Counted from the first letter of the stretch, positions 17,704 through 27,094 are shown. The stretch is DNA of 64,000 nt from Qipengyuania marincola (GCF_029688625.1 NZ_JARULC010000003.1:496001-560000), one strand, 5' to 3'. The notes: generated by a model from the letters alone, not told the origin. Program-made: numbers and translations.

Positions 17704-17719
17704 GCGCGCCTAGCCCAGC
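17691..17719. other. Palindrome holding both convergent stop codons (possible bidirectional terminator)
   Basis: GCTGGGC at 17691-17697 pairs with GCCCAGC at 17713-17719, and between them lies the perfect 12-bp palindrome TAGGCGCGCCTA. Its first three bases are the SDR stop and its last three are the pterin dehydratase stop on the other strand. A hairpin could form on either transcript with a 3-nt bulge, but there is no U-tract on either side. Terminator function is therefore uncertain. Confidence 0.45.
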
Positions 17720-18003
17720 AGCGCGTCGATCTTGCGCGCCATCTTCACGTCGCGCAGGCTCAGCCCGCCCGCATCATGGGTGGTCAGAGTGATTTCGACT
17801 TTGTTGTAGACGTTGAACCACTCGGGATGATGGTCGCGCTTCTCCGCGATCAGCGCGACGCGCGCCATGAAGGCGAAGGCTTGCGAGAAATCGTCGAATT
17901 CGAACTTGCGCTCGATTGCATCGCCGTCGCGGGCTTCCGACCATTCGGGCAGGGCGCTCAGCCACGACTTGCGCTCTTCCTCGCTCAGCTTCTCGACCGA
18001 CAT
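17710..18003 (-). CDS. phhB: 4a-hydroxytetrahydrobiopterin dehydratase (pterin-4a-carbinolamine dehydratase)
   Basis: The enzyme dehydrates 4a-hydroxytetrahydropterin, recycling the cofactor of phenylalanine hydroxylase-type enzymes. It has 97 residues, the normal family size. The signature [18 protein letters not shown] followed by TTHDAGG contains the catalytic histidines. The ATG at 18003 sits about 9 nt after AGAGG; the earlier ATG at 18012 directly abuts that sequence and is less likely. No phenylalanine hydroxylase is in the window. The role in Moco or pterin metabolism is open. Confidence 0.93.
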   Translation of the reverse strand: MSVEKLSEEERKSWLSALPEWSEARDGDAIERKFEFDDFSQAFAFMARVALIAEKRDHHPEWFNVYNKVEITLTTHDAGGLSLRDVKMARKIDALLG

Positions 18004-18073
18004 TCGATACATCCTCTCTCGCCCTCGTCACCTCGCTTGTGACAGGCGCGGCTTTTGCCTATCGCTGCGCGCC

Positions 18074-18655
18074 ATGCAAGCCCGCCTCGCCGCGACCGAC
18101 CTTTCCTGCCGCCGCGGCGACCGCCTGTTGTTCAGGGCCTTAGATTTCCAATGTGACAGCGGTGCGGCACTGCTCATCTCCGGCGCCAACGGCATCGGCA
18201 AATCGAGCCTGATGCGTATTCTGGCGGGACTTTTGCGCCCCTTCGCCGGCGCGGTCGAGCGGCATGGCAATCTCGGCCTCGTCGACGACCGGCTGGCCTT
18301 GGACGAGGCCCTACCGCTCGGCAAGGCGCTGGCCTTTTGGGAGGCGATCGACGGCTGTCGCGATGCGGGCCGGGCGCTGGAGGTCCTCGACCTCATCGAC
18401 CTGCTCGACGTGCCGGTGCGCTACCTCTCGACCGGTCAGCGCAAGCGGGCCGCGCTCGCTCGGCTGCTCAATCGCAACTGCCCGATCTGGCTACTCGACG
18501 AGCCGCTGAACGGGCTCGATACTCAAGCGCAGAAAGCCTTTGAGGCGCTGATTGCCTTGCATTGCGGCGGAGGCGGCATTGCGGTGGTCGCGTCGCACCA
18601 ACCGATCGCCCTGCCCTCCCCGCAAGAAATCGAGCTCGCGGAGTTCGTTGCATGA
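18074..18655 (+). CDS. ccmA: CcmA, ATP-binding subunit of the cytochrome c maturation heme exporter
   Basis: CcmA hydrolyses ATP to release heme-loaded CcmE from the CcmC-D-E complex on the cytoplasmic membrane. The 193-residue protein has Walker A GANGIGKS at 37-44, an ABC signature written LSTGQRKR, and Walker B WLLDEP. It is short, as CcmA usually is. The gene overlaps ccmB by the ATGA junction. It lies divergently from phhB, with about 70 nt between the starts. The other ccm genes (C, D, E, F, G, H) are not in the window. Confidence 0.92.
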   Translation: MQARLAATDLSCRRGDRLLFRALDFQCDSGAALLISGANGIGKSSLMRILAGLLRPFAGAVERHGNLGLVDDRLALDEALPLGKALAFWEAIDGCRDAGRALEVLDLIDLLDVPVRYLSTGQRKRAALARLLNRNCPIWLLDEPLNGLDTQAQKAFEALIALHCGGGGIAVVASHQPIALPSPQEIELAEFVA

Positions 18656-19305
18656 TCGGCGCGCTGCTGCGCCGCGATCTCGGCCTGCTGCTGCCCGGCG
18701 GGCGCGGCGGTACAGGCGTGCTGCCGCTGCTGTTTTTCCTGGCCGTCGCAATGCTCTATCCCTTCGCCGTGGGCCCAGACGCGCAATTGCTGGCGAGGAC
18801 CGGGGGCGGCGTCATCTGGGTCGCAGCGCTCCTGGCAGCGATCCTGCCACTGGAACGGCTCGTCAGCGCAGACCTTGAAACAGGCGTATTCGACCAGTTG
18901 CACCTGCGCGGCGTCAGCGAGGAGCTGGCCATGGCCTCGCGTCTGCTGGCCCACTGGCTCGCCTTTGCGCCGCTGCTTTTGCTTGCGGCCCTGCCCGCAG
19001 CCGCGCTGCTCGGCCTGAGCGGGGAAACCCTGCAGACCGTGGTTCTCGGTTTGCTGGCAGGCACACCCGGCCTGGCCGCCGTCGGATTGATCGTCGCGGC
19101 GCTCACCGCGTCATTGCGCGGCGGCGCGGCGCTCGCCGGGCTCATGGTAATACCCCTCGCCGTGCCCATCCTCATTTTCGGCGCGGGCGCACTGTCGCGG
19201 CCCGACACGAGCGGCCTGATCCTTACCGCGGCAATCAGTCTCGGTCTGTGCGCGATCGCGCCTTTCGCAGCGGGCGCGGCGATCAGGTCGGCGCGCGAGG
19301 GCTGA
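18652..19305 (+). CDS. ccmB: CcmB, membrane subunit of the cytochrome c maturation heme exporter
   Basis: The permease partner of CcmA has 217 residues and about six membrane segments. Typical CcmB stretches are RRDLGLLLPGG near the start, PLERLVSADLETGVFDQLHLRG in the second loop, and AALTASLRGGAALAGLMVIPLAVPILIFGAG. The start at 18652 overlaps the ccmA stop as ATGA. It ends 4 nt from the stop of the convergent map gene. Confidence 0.93.
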   Translation: MIGALLRRDLGLLLPGGRGGTGVLPLLFFLAVAMLYPFAVGPDAQLLARTGGGVIWVAALLAAILPLERLVSADLETGVFDQLHLRGVSEELAMASRLLAHWLAFAPLLLLAALPAAALLGLSGETLQTVVLGLLAGTPGLAAVGLIVAALTASLRGGAALAGLMVIPLAVPILIFGAGALSRPDTSGLILTAAISLGLCAIAPFAAGAAIRSAREG

Positions 19306-19309
19306 CCTG

Positions 19310-20137
19310 TCAGTAGGGCGGCTTGTGCAGCCCTTTCGGACTTTCGGTGAAGACTTCCACACCGTCCTCGGTAATTGCGATCGAGTGCTCGAACTGCGCT
19401 GACAGCGACTTGTCGCGCGTCACCGCGGTCCAGCCGTCACGCAGGATCTTTGCATGCGGGCGACCGAGGTTGATCATCGGCTCGATGGTGAAAAACATGC
19501 CCGGCTTGAGCTCCGGCCCGGTTCCGGCGCGCGCGGCGTGAATCACTTCGGGCGCGTCGTGGAACAGGCGGCCGAGGCCGTGGCCGCAGAACTCCTGCAC
19601 CACACCATAGCGGAACTGCCGCGCATGCGCTTCGATCGCGGCGCCGATATCGCCGAGGCGGGCACCGGGCTTGGCCGCCGCATCGATCCCCAGCATCAGG
19701 CACTGGTAGGTCACATCGACGAGCTTCTTCGCCTTGAGCGCGGGCTCCCCGGCATAGAACATGCGGCTGGTATCGCCGTGCCAGCCGTCGAGCAGCGGCG
19801 TGACATCGATATTGACGATGTCGCCGTCCTTCAGGGCCTTTTCGCTCGGGATGCCGTGGCAGATGACGTGGTTGATCGAGGTGCAGCAGCTATGCGCATA
19901 GCCGCGATATCCCATCGTGGCCGGCACCGCGCCTGCATCCAGCGTCATCCCGCGCACGAGATCGTCGATCTCCCCGGTCGTCACGCCGGGCTTCACGAAA
20001 GTCGTCAGTTCGTCGAGGATTTCCGCCGCCAGCCGACCGGCCTTGCGCATGCCTTCGAAGCCATCGGCCCCGTGCAGCTTGATGGTCCCGTCGCGATAGA
20101 CGGTCTGGTCGCCTTCGATCACCTGATATTCTGTCAT
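19310..20137 (-). CDS. map: Methionine aminopeptidase, type I
   Basis: This metalloenzyme removes the N-terminal methionine from new proteins. The 275-residue protein shows the substrate histidine in HVICHGIPS and the two metal aspartates in VNIDVTPLLDGWHGDTSR. It also has the metal histidine in GHGLGRLFHDAPEV, and glutamates in FFTIEPM and in the C-terminal FEHSIAITEDGVEV. It is a pitta-bread fold enzyme without the N-terminal zinc domain of eukaryotic forms. The N-terminal 20 residues before HGADGFEGMRKAG form a short extension. It is a single gene flanked by convergent ccmB. Confidence 0.96.
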   Translation of the reverse strand: MTEYQVIEGDQTVYRDGTIKLHGADGFEGMRKAGRLAAEILDELTTFVKPGVTTGEIDDLVRGMTLDAGAVPATMGYRGYAHSCCTSINHVICHGIPSEKALKDGDIVNIDVTPLLDGWHGDTSRMFYAGEPALKAKKLVDVTYQCLMLGIDAAAKPGARLGDIGAAIEAHARQFRYGVVQEFCGHGLGRLFHDAPEVIHAARAGTGPELKPGMFFTIEPMINLGRPHAKILRDGWTAVTRDKSLSAQFEHSIAITEDGVEVFTESPKGLHKPPY

Positions 20138-20177
20138 CCGCGCGACATAGCGATTGGCGCCATGAATTGCGAGGGGA

Positions 20178-21008
20178 TCAGCGCTTCACACTGAAGGCAC
20201 GGGCATATTCCGGCTTCACAGCGTCGATGATGCTGGCGGTGACCGGGAAATCGAGTTCATAGTCACCTTCGGCATACGAGCCGGCGACATAGGGCCCGAA
20301 ATATACGGCGATCCGGTCAAAGGTTTCGCCGTTGGAAGACCCGACCAGGATCGATGCCTCGTCCAGCCCCGGGCAATCGTTCGGCCATTCTCCGTTGCGA
20401 TCGACCGGCCCGCCGCGCCGTTTCGCGCGGGCATCGTTCAAAGCATCGCACAATTTGGCACCCAAGGCCTTTTCGAGGTCGACCGCAGAATTGAAAAGGT
20501 CGATACCCTTCATCCCGCTGCCGGCCTGCTTGTCCCAGACCATCGAGCTCTTGCCATGATTTCCATGCGCCCCGCCGGTGTAAAGATAAAGATCGGCGCT
20601 GAGGCTCAGCCAGTCGGGCAGGTCTGCCACCACCAACCATTTCTTCTCAAATCCGCGATTGCGGCAGGAAGTGCAGTCGGGCGGGGAATCCGCTATCGCA
20701 CTCTGCCACTCGTCCTTCTGTTCGGCGAGCTGCGTATCGCGCTCTTCCTCAAGCCGAGCGGCAAGCGCGGGAATCGCGGATACCTCGGCGGGCCAGCTAT
20801 AGGAAAAGGCCCGGGTATCGCCCGCGTCGTCCGAATTGTCCTCGAAGCTTACGGCTTTGAAATCCTTCGCATTACCCGTCGCTGTGGCGCTTGCCGTGGC
20901 CTGCGCGACCGGGCGATCCGCAACGCCCGCCTTCTCGGCATACTCGGCTGGATCCGAACAGGCCGCACTCGACAGGGCGAGGGAAATCAGGAACAGGGAC
21001 GCGCGCAT
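20178..21008 (-). CDS. Lipoprotein with DUF3298/PdaC-like C-terminal domain
   Basis: The 276-residue product from the ATG at 21008 (AAAGGA about 8 nt upstream) has a signal peptide ending in SSAAC, a lipobox-like site. The C-terminal half carries YTGGAHGNHGKSSMVWD and later PYVAGSYAEGDYELDFP, features of the DUF3298 (RsiV-like) domain. That domain often sits beside a DUF4163 segment, here about residues 60-130. A CTSCRNRG segment with two cysteines lies between them. It is divergent from the M17 aminopeptidase gene, with 46 nt between the starts. The function is not established; RsiV-type domains can bind lysozyme. Confidence 0.8.
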   Translation of the reverse strand: MRASLFLISLALSSAACSDPAEYAEKAGVADRPVAQATASATATGNAKDFKAVSFEDNSDDAGDTRAFSYSWPAEVSAIPALAARLEEERDTQLAEQKDEWQSAIADSPPDCTSCRNRGFEKKWLVVADLPDWLSLSADLYLYTGGAHGNHGKSSMVWDKQAGSGMKGIDLFNSAVDLEKALGAKLCDALNDARAKRRGGPVDRNGEWPNDCPGLDEASILVGSSNGETFDRIAVYFGPYVAGSYAEGDYELDFPVTASIIDAVKPEYARAFSVKR

Positions 21009-21054
21009 CGCGATTTCCTTTGCGACAGACAACAGATCCGGGGACCCGCCAAAT

Positions 21055-22443
21055 ATGGCCGACAAGACGCCGCTAATCCAGCCCGACCGTGGCCAGGACG
21101 CTATCGCCATCCACCTTGTCAACAAGGATGGCTTCGCCGAATGGGCAAAATCCCTCTCCGCCGGACAGCGGGCAGCATTGGAGGCACAGAAGTTCGACGG
21201 TAGCGGCTATCAGGTCGGCATCGTACCCGATGGCGACGCTTGGTTCGCGGTCGGTGGCGTGGCCAATCCCGACGAGCTGTCGAGCTGGTGCATGGCCAAG
21301 CTGGCCGAAGTGCTGCCCGAAGGAACCTATCGCCGGGCAACGGGCGAGCCGGGGCCCGCGCTGCACGGCTGGCAAACTGCGCAATATTCGTTCGAGCGTT
21401 ACAAGAAGCCCGAAAAGCCGGTGGGGCCGCGCGTTCTGCTGACCAAGGATGCCGGCAGGATCGACGCCGCCATCGCGGAGGCGCAAGCCGTTTGCCTCGT
21501 GCGCGACCTCGTCAACACACCGGCAGAGGACATGGGCCCGGCCGCACTCGAGGATGCTTGCGAAACGCTCGCCAAAACCCATTCGGCGAAACTCGCGGTC
21601 ACCCGCGGCGATGCTCTGGAGCAGGACTATCCGATGGTCCACGCGGTGGGCCGCGCCGCCGCGCGCTACCATGCACCGCGGATCATGCACCTGACCTGGG
21701 GCAAGGAAAGCGACCCCGTGCTCGCCATTGTCGGCAAGGGCGTATGCTTTGATTCCGGCGGGCTGGACGTCAAGAGCGCAACCGGCATGAAGCTGATGAA
21801 GAAGGACATGGGGGGCGCCGCCCATGCCATCGCGCTTGCCGGGCTGGTGATGCAGGCGGGGCTGAAGGTGCGGCTTCACCTCCTCGTGCCCGCAGTGGAG
21901 AACGCGATCGCCGGCAACAGCTTTCGCCCGGGCGACGTGCTGAAGACCCGCAAGGGGCTGACGGTCGAGATCGGCAATACCGATGCCGAAGGCCGCCTGA
22001 TCCTGGGCGATGCCCTGACCCGCGCGAGCGAGGAAAAGCCCGACCTGATCCTTGATTTCGCCACCTTGACCGGGGCTGCCCGCGTGGCGCTTGGCCCGGA
22101 TTATCCCGCGCTGATGACGCGTCGTGACGAGACCGCCGCCGCACTCATCGAGGGAGGCAAGGCGAGTGATGACGAGCCCTGGCGCCTCCCCCTGCCCGAA
22201 GCCTATCGCGAGTGGCTCGCCTCCGATATTGCAGATATGAACAATGCCCATGGCAATGCTTATGCCGGGGCAAGCGTCGCCGGCCTGTTCCTCGACAAGT
22301 TCGTCGGCGAGGGAATCGATTGGGCGCATTTCGACACCTTTGCGTGGCGTCCCTTTGCCAAGCCTGGCCGGCCCAAGGGCGGCGATGCCTACGGCCTGCG
22401 GGCAAGCTGGCATATGCTCAAGACGCGCTATGGCGGGACATGA
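21055..22443 (+). CDS. Leucyl aminopeptidase family M17
   Basis: This dizinc or dimanganese aminopeptidase removes N-terminal residues from peptides in the cytoplasm. The 462-residue protein has the metal and catalytic segment VGKGVCFDSGGLDVKSATGMKLMKKDMGGAA and the family signature NTDAEGRL (residues about 313-320). The start is the ATG at 21055, which gives MADKTPLIQPD; the frame's longer upstream part is antisense of the neighbouring lipoprotein. The N-terminal domain is less conserved than in PepA. Confidence 0.94.
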   Translation: MADKTPLIQPDRGQDAIAIHLVNKDGFAEWAKSLSAGQRAALEAQKFDGSGYQVGIVPDGDAWFAVGGVANPDELSSWCMAKLAEVLPEGTYRRATGEPGPALHGWQTAQYSFERYKKPEKPVGPRVLLTKDAGRIDAAIAEAQAVCLVRDLVNTPAEDMGPAALEDACETLAKTHSAKLAVTRGDALEQDYPMVHAVGRAAARYHAPRIMHLTWGKESDPVLAIVGKGVCFDSGGLDVKSATGMKLMKKDMGGAAHAIALAGLVMQAGLKVRLHLLVPAVENAIAGNSFRPGDVLKTRKGLTVEIGNTDAEGRLILGDALTRASEEKPDLILDFATLTGAARVALGPDYPALMTRRDETAAALIEGGKASDDEPWRLPLPEAYREWLASDIADMNNAHGNAYAGASVAGLFLDKFVGEGIDWAHFDTFAWRPFAKPGRPKGGDAYGLRASWHMLKTRYGGT

Positions 22444-22518
22444 TCGGGGCAAATCTTGCGGGATCGCGCAGGCGCGGCTAAGCGCGCGCAAACCATTCGC
22501 ATCGGATCATCGAGAAGC

Positions 22519-22866
22519 GTGACTTCCCCTGCCCGTTACAGCCTGCCCGATGGCATTGTCGGCCTGAAAGGTCCGATCGAGCGTCCCGCGCCCGGTACCC
22601 TGCCGCTGCGCGGCGATCTCGCGCACATCGCGCTCGCCGGAAGGTTTCTGGCGGCCCATTACGTCATTCCCCAGCAGCGCCGTGTCGCCGACAGTGCTGT
22701 AACGCTCAAGCTCGCCATGCGCGATGATGCGGGCGATGGCGCCACATTGTCGCCGGGCACCGCGGTGGAATTGCTCGACGTGGCGGGCGACTGGGCGTGG
22801 ATCGCATGCGGGCCCGAAGGCCCGAGCGGCTACGTCCACCTCGAAACGCTCGCCCCGGCGGAGTGA
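22519..22866 (+). CDS. SH3-domain protein, likely cytoplasmic
   Basis: A 115-residue protein from GTG at 22519 (GAGAAG just upstream). The open frame reaches back to a TTG at 22456, leaving the start uncertain. The C-terminal half (AGDGATLSPGTAVELLDVAGDWAWIACGPEGPSGYVHLETL) is a bacterial SH3-like fold. No signal peptide or membrane segment is visible. The stop overlaps the argC start as GTGA, so the two genes are co-translated. The function is unknown. Confidence 0.75.
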   Translation: MTSPARYSLPDGIVGLKGPIERPAPGTLPLRGDLAHIALAGRFLAAHYVIPQQRRVADSAVTLKLAMRDDAGDGATLSPGTAVELLDVAGDWAWIACGPEGPSGYVHLETLAPAE

Positions 22867-23804
22867 CGCACAGGGTTTTCATCGACGGTGCGGCAGGCAC
22901 CACGGGCCTCGAGATTGCCGACCGGCTAAAGGATCGCACCGAATTCGAGCTGGTGCGGCTCGGCGATGAGCAGCGCAAGGACAGCGGCGCTCGCCGCGAG
23001 GCCTTAAACGAGTGCGACATCGCCATCCTGTGCCTGCCCGACGATGCCGCTCGCGAAGCGGTGGAGCTGGTCGATCCGGGCAGCCGCACGCGCATCATCG
23101 ACGCGTCAAGTGCTCATCGCACCGTCGAGGGCTGGTGCTATGGATTTCCCGAACTGCTCGGGCAGGATCGCATTGCGAACGCCCGGCGGGTCAGCAATCC
23201 GGGCTGCTATCCGACGGGCTTTCTGGCGCTTGTCGCGCCGCTGGTGCGCGATGGCCTCCTGCCGGCCGACTGGCCCTATACCGTCAACGCCGTCAGCGGT
23301 TATTCGGGCGGAGGCAAGGCGTTGATCGAACGTTTCGCCACGCATTGCGACATCGCGTTTCGCGCTTATGGACTTGGTCTCAACCACAAACATTTGCCGG
23401 AAATGCAACAGCATGCCGGCCTCGCGCACCCGCCGGTTTTCTCGCCATCCGTCATCGCGGCGATGCGCGGCATGATTGTCGATGTGCCGCTTCCGCTCGA
23501 GGCGATGGATGGCGCTCGATCGGGCGGCGCTTTGCGCGACGCGCTCGCGCAATTCTATTCCGAGGCACAGTTGGTCCGGGTGCAAGGCAGTGACGAGCCT
23601 GTCGCCGAACTCCTGCTGCATGAGGGCGCCGAAGCATGGGACAGCCTCGATCTCTGGGTGTTTGCCAGTGACGACGGCAGCCAGGCGCGGCTGGTCGCCC
23701 GGCTCGACAATCTCGGCAAGGGCGCCAGCGGCGCTGCGGTCCAGAACCTCAACCTGATGTGCGGACTTTCGGAAACGGCCGGGCTGCATCTGCCCAAATT
23801 TTAG
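22863..23804 (+). CDS. argC: ArgC, N-acetyl-gamma-glutamyl-phosphate reductase (type 2)
   Basis: ArgC reduces N-acetylglutamyl phosphate with NADPH in arginine synthesis. The 313-residue protein begins at GTG 22863 (GTGA overlap with the SH3 gene) with FIDGAAGTTGLEIADRL, the nucleotide-binding loop. The catalytic Cys115 is in SNPGCYPTGF, and the later SGYSGGGKALIE segment supports the type 2 (short) class. A longer frame starting upstream at an ATG within the SH3 gene is not conserved. Confidence 0.94.
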   Translation: MTHRVFIDGAAGTTGLEIADRLKDRTEFELVRLGDEQRKDSGARREALNECDIAILCLPDDAAREAVELVDPGSRTRIIDASSAHRTVEGWCYGFPELLGQDRIANARRVSNPGCYPTGFLALVAPLVRDGLLPADWPYTVNAVSGYSGGGKALIERFATHCDIAFRAYGLGLNHKHLPEMQQHAGLAHPPVFSPSVIAAMRGMIVDVPLPLEAMDGARSGGALRDALAQFYSEAQLVRVQGSDEPVAELLLHEGAEAWDSLDLWVFASDDGSQARLVARLDNLGKGASGAAVQNLNLMCGLSETAGLHLPKF

Positions 23805-23942
23805 GCATAAAACGACCGGGCATTGAGCAGGTGTTCGAGGCAGCATCGACCGGATTGCCGATAGTCACGTGTTTCGAGGCCATTTCTATCGTGTCTCGCC
23901 CTCAAATCTTGCTGAATCTGTCGCGGCAGTCCAATCAGCGCT

Positions 23943-24368
<426 letters not shown>

Positions 24369-24435
24369 GACCGGGTGCGGCGCGTCGAACCGGCCGCCAG
24401 CCCCCACCATGAAGTTCAAGAGAAAGGCATTACCA

Positions 24436-25845
24436 ATGGCAAGTGCGAAGGACGTCCTCAAGCAGATCAAGGACGAAGGTATCGAGTGGGTCGACCTGCG
24501 CTTCACCGATCCGAAGGGCAAGTGGCAGCACCTGACCATGGTCGCCAAGACGCTCGATGAGGACCAGCTCGAAGACGGGCTGATGTTCGACGGCTCGTCC
24601 ATTGCCGGCTGGAAGGTCATCAACGAGAGCGACATGATCCTCAAGCCCGACCTCGACCGGGTCTATGTCGACCCGTTCAGCGCCGAGCCGATGCTGATCG
24701 TTTTCTGCGACATCGTCGAGCCCTCAACCGGCGAATGGTATGCACGCGATCCCCGCTCGACCGCCAAGCGCGCAGAGGCTTTCCTCAAATCGACCGGCAT
24801 CGGCGACACCATCTATGTCGGCCCGGAAGCCGAATTCTTCATGTTCGACGACGTGCGATTCGAGGACGGCTATGCCGGTTCCGGCTACGCGATCGACGAT
24901 ATCGAACTGCCGACCAATAGCGGCAAGGAATACGAATCAGGGAACATGGCGCACCGTCCGCGCGCCAAGGGCGGCTACTTCCCCGTCGCCCCGGTCGACA
25001 GCGCCGTCGACATCCGCGGCGAGATGGTCGCGACAATGATCGAAATGGGCCTCAATTGCGACAAGCACCATCACGAAGTGGCCGCCGCGCAGCACGAGCT
25101 GGGCCTTACCTTCGGCACGCTGGTCGAAACCGCCGACAATATGCAGATCTACAAGTATGTCGTGCATCAGGTCGCTCACGCTTATGGCAAGACGGCGACC
25201 TTCATGCCCAAGCCGATCAAGGACGATAACGGTTCGGGTATGCACACCCACATGTCGATCTGGGACGATGGCAAGCCCACCTTCGCGGGGAACCAGTATG
25301 GCGGTTTGAGCGAAAATTGCCTCTACTACATTGGCGGCGTCATCAAGCACGCCAAGGCGCTGAACGCCTTCACCAACCCGACCACCAACAGCTACAAGCG
25401 CCTGGTGCCGGGGTTCGAGGCGCCCGTGCTGCTGGCCTATTCGGCTCGCAACCGGTCTGCGTCGTGCCGCATTCCCTATGGCGCGGGCGACAAGGCGAAG
25501 CGCGTGGAGTTCCGCTTCCCCGACGCGATGGCCAACCCGTATCTCGCCTATGCCGCGCTGCTGATGGCCGGCCTCGACGGGATCACCAACAAGATCCACC
25601 CGGGCGAAGCGATGGACAAGAACCTCTACGACCTGCCGCCGGCAGAGCTCGCCGAAGTTCCGACCGTGTGCGGGTCGCTGCGCGAAGCTCTCGAAGCCTT
25701 GCAGGCCGACCACGAATTCCTGCTGAAGGGCGACGTGTTCACCAAGGACCAGATCGACGCCTATTGCGAATTGAAGTGGGAAGAAATCCTGCGTGTCGAA
25801 ACCACGCCCTGCCCGGCGGAGTTCGACATGTATTACAGTGCTTAA
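24436..25845 (+). CDS. glnA: Glutamine synthetase type I
   Basis: GlnA makes glutamine from glutamate, ammonia and ATP in a cytoplasmic dodecamer. The 469-residue protein has [10 protein letters not shown] near the N-terminus, a [10 protein letters not shown] stretch, the ATP-binding [19 protein letters not shown] and the C-terminal NLYDLPPAE. The adenylylation tyrosine is at position 398 in that motif, consistent with GSI-beta enzymes under GlnE control. The ATG at 24436 has GAGAAAGG upstream. It follows glnB and ends in a terminator-like hairpin. Confidence 0.97.
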   Translation: MASAKDVLKQIKDEGIEWVDLRFTDPKGKWQHLTMVAKTLDEDQLEDGLMFDGSSIAGWKVINESDMILKPDLDRVYVDPFSAEPMLIVFCDIVEPSTGEWYARDPRSTAKRAEAFLKSTGIGDTIYVGPEAEFFMFDDVRFEDGYAGSGYAIDDIELPTNSGKEYESGNMAHRPRAKGGYFPVAPVDSAVDIRGEMVATMIEMGLNCDKHHHEVAAAQHELGLTFGTLVETADNMQIYKYVVHQVAHAYGKTATFMPKPIKDDNGSGMHTHMSIWDDGKPTFAGNQYGGLSENCLYYIGGVIKHAKALNAFTNPTTNSYKRLVPGFEAPVLLAYSARNRSASCRIPYGAGDKAKRVEFRFPDAMANPYLAYAALLMAGLDGITNKIHPGEAMDKNLYDLPPAELAEVPTVCGSLREALEALQADHEFLLKGDVFTKDQIDAYCELKWEEILRVETTPCPAEFDMYYSA

Positions 25846-25878
25846 CCTTTTCAGGTCATAGCGCCGAAATCACCGAGG

Positions 25879-25915
25879 GGGCGTCCGGAGCGATCCGGGC
25901 GCCCTTAATCTTTGT
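25879..25915 (+). terminator. Likely intrinsic terminator after glnA
   Basis: GGGCGTCCGGA at 25879-25889 pairs with TCCGGGCGCCC at 25894-25904 around a GCGA loop, giving an 11-bp stem with one G-U pair. TTAATCTTTGTT follows. The U-tract is broken but the stem is strong and it lies 34 nt past the glnA stop. Positions 25916-26097 beyond it contain no gene I can support. Confidence 0.7.
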
Positions 25916-26097
25916 TGGGTCCCGGCACAGCGCATCCAAGTTCTCCGGACGGCCTCTTCGCCGAGATTCCAACCAGACAAGATCTCGCCGATTTCCAAGC
26001 CTTTGCGATGACACATTGCCAAGCCGATCATGGTGACTTCTCGCGGTTACCGAGCGGGTGTCCTCTTTCTCATTCCGGTAATACCAGAATAGCGTGT

Positions 26098-26742
26098 CTA
26101 AGCTTCGATCAGGCCGCGTCGCGCTCCCGCCCAAAACGAGGCGACCAGTGAAACGACCCAGAAGATCGTGACCAGCTCGATCATGCCCGGGGCCGCGACA
26201 AGGCTGGAGTGGGCCAGCGCGGCCCAGCCACAAATCACAACAATCAGAAGGCCGTAACTGATCGCGACCGCTTCAAGCGTCGCGAGCTTCATGAATTCGT
26301 CGAGCATCGGCAGGCCCACGGCATAAAGTGCGAGGCCGGCGACGGTAAGGCCGCAAAACACCAGCGCGCCGGTCGAAGCTGCTATCGGGGCAGAATCACC
26401 CGACAGCGCCAGGATCGCCAGCGCAGCGCCGAAGAGGATCGCGACGGCCGCCTGATTGAGATAGAGCCCGCGGGAATCGCGCAGATCATCTTCATTTACA
26501 CCGTTCAGGATGATCGCCCCCGCTTTGGGAGACAGCGTTCCAATCGCAATGAGCACACCGATCAGGACATAAATTCCAGCGACGGCCATCGCGACGACGG
26601 CAGATTGAGACGGCGTGCTCCCCGCCCCGATCCACACATCGATTTCGCTGCGTCCGAGGGCTTTGCCCAGGAAATAGCCAGCAACTGCGCTCGCGGCGAC
26701 GAGACCGAAGAATGTCCATCCCTTAGATTTCGACTGTGCCAT
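26098..26742 (-). CDS. Six-TM membrane protein paired with an XRE regulator, unknown
   Basis: A 214-residue protein with about six hydrophobic segments (roughly residues 8-28, 49-70, 93-112, 122-143, 156-176 and 184-205) and short loops. A few acidic residues lie between segments (NEDDLRDSRG near 85). Its start at 26742 overlaps the XRE stop as TGATG, so its translation is tied to the regulator. No family is recognised. XRE regulator plus small membrane protein pairs occur widely and some are thought to sense envelope conditions, but that is inference here. Confidence 0.75.
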   Translation of the reverse strand: MAQSKSKGWTFFGLVAASAVAGYFLGKALGRSEIDVWIGAGSTPSQSAVVAMAVAGIYVLIGVLIAIGTLSPKAGAIILNGVNEDDLRDSRGLYLNQAAVAILFGAALAILALSGDSAPIAASTGALVFCGLTVAGLALYAVGLPMLDEFMKLATLEAVAISYGLLIVVICGWAALAHSSLVAAPGMIELVTIFWVVSLVASFWAGARRGLIEA

Positions 26743-26951
26743 CAATCTTGCTCCGGTTCCCATTCGTCGATGAACAATTCAGGCACCGGCACGCCGAAGA
26801 TTTTCGACATGCGCAATGCCAGCGGCAAGGAAGGATCGTATTTGTCCGTCTCGACCGCGTTGATCGTCTGGCGCGATACGCCGAGCCGCCGAGCAAGCTC
26901 GCCCTGGCTCCAGCCCTTCGCCTCTCTATAATCTCGCAGCCGGTTGTGCAC
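26742..26951 (-). CDS. XRE-family helix-turn-helix regulator (GTG start)
   Basis: A 69-residue DNA-binding protein consisting almost only of a Cro/CI-type HTH (KGWSQGELARRLGVSRQTINAVE at about 12-34). Its C-terminal tail ends FIDEWEPEQD. This matches the compact YozG/YgzD-like group. The start is GTG at 26951, since no ATG precedes the HTH. It heads a two-gene unit with the membrane protein. The palindrome-rich sequence at 26969-27018 directly upstream is the obvious autoregulatory site. Confidence 0.88.
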   Translation of the reverse strand: MHNRLRDYREAKGWSQGELARRLGVSRQTINAVETDKYDPSLPLALRMSKIFGVPVPELFIDEWEPEQD

Positions 26952-26968
26952 GAATCCTGTCCTTGCCT

Positions 26969-27018
26969 GTAAAGAGGTCTTTACTGTAAAGAACTCTTGT
27001 CAGTCAAGAGCTCTTTAC
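26969..27018. promoter_or_regulatory. Operator and promoter region with nested inverted repeats (XRE autoregulation candidate)
   Basis: GTAAAGA-GG-TCTTTAC at 26969-26984 is followed by a 33-nt inverted repeat at 26986-27018. The outer arms of that repeat are GTAAAGA/TCTTTAC and the inner arms CTCTTG/CAAGAG, around a 5-nt loop, with one mismatch. Read on the minus strand, TTGACT inside the large repeat is followed after 18 nt by TAAAGA, a good promoter for the XRE gene overlapped by the repeats. GTAAAGA is present four times, alternating in orientation, which suggests cooperative binding of a small HTH dimer. Confidence 0.6.
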
Positions 27019-27094
27019 AGGCAGGATTGGGTTTTCCTACGCAGAGCTTTTGTGCCTAATTCTCCTGCCTCCCTTCGTCGCAAAGAGGCTTGGC

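Noticed and set aside
25912..26151. Plus-strand ORF of 79 codons between glnA and the membrane protein gene
   Set aside because: No ribosome site, no homology signs, and it partly overlaps the end of the membrane protein gene; region treated as non-coding.
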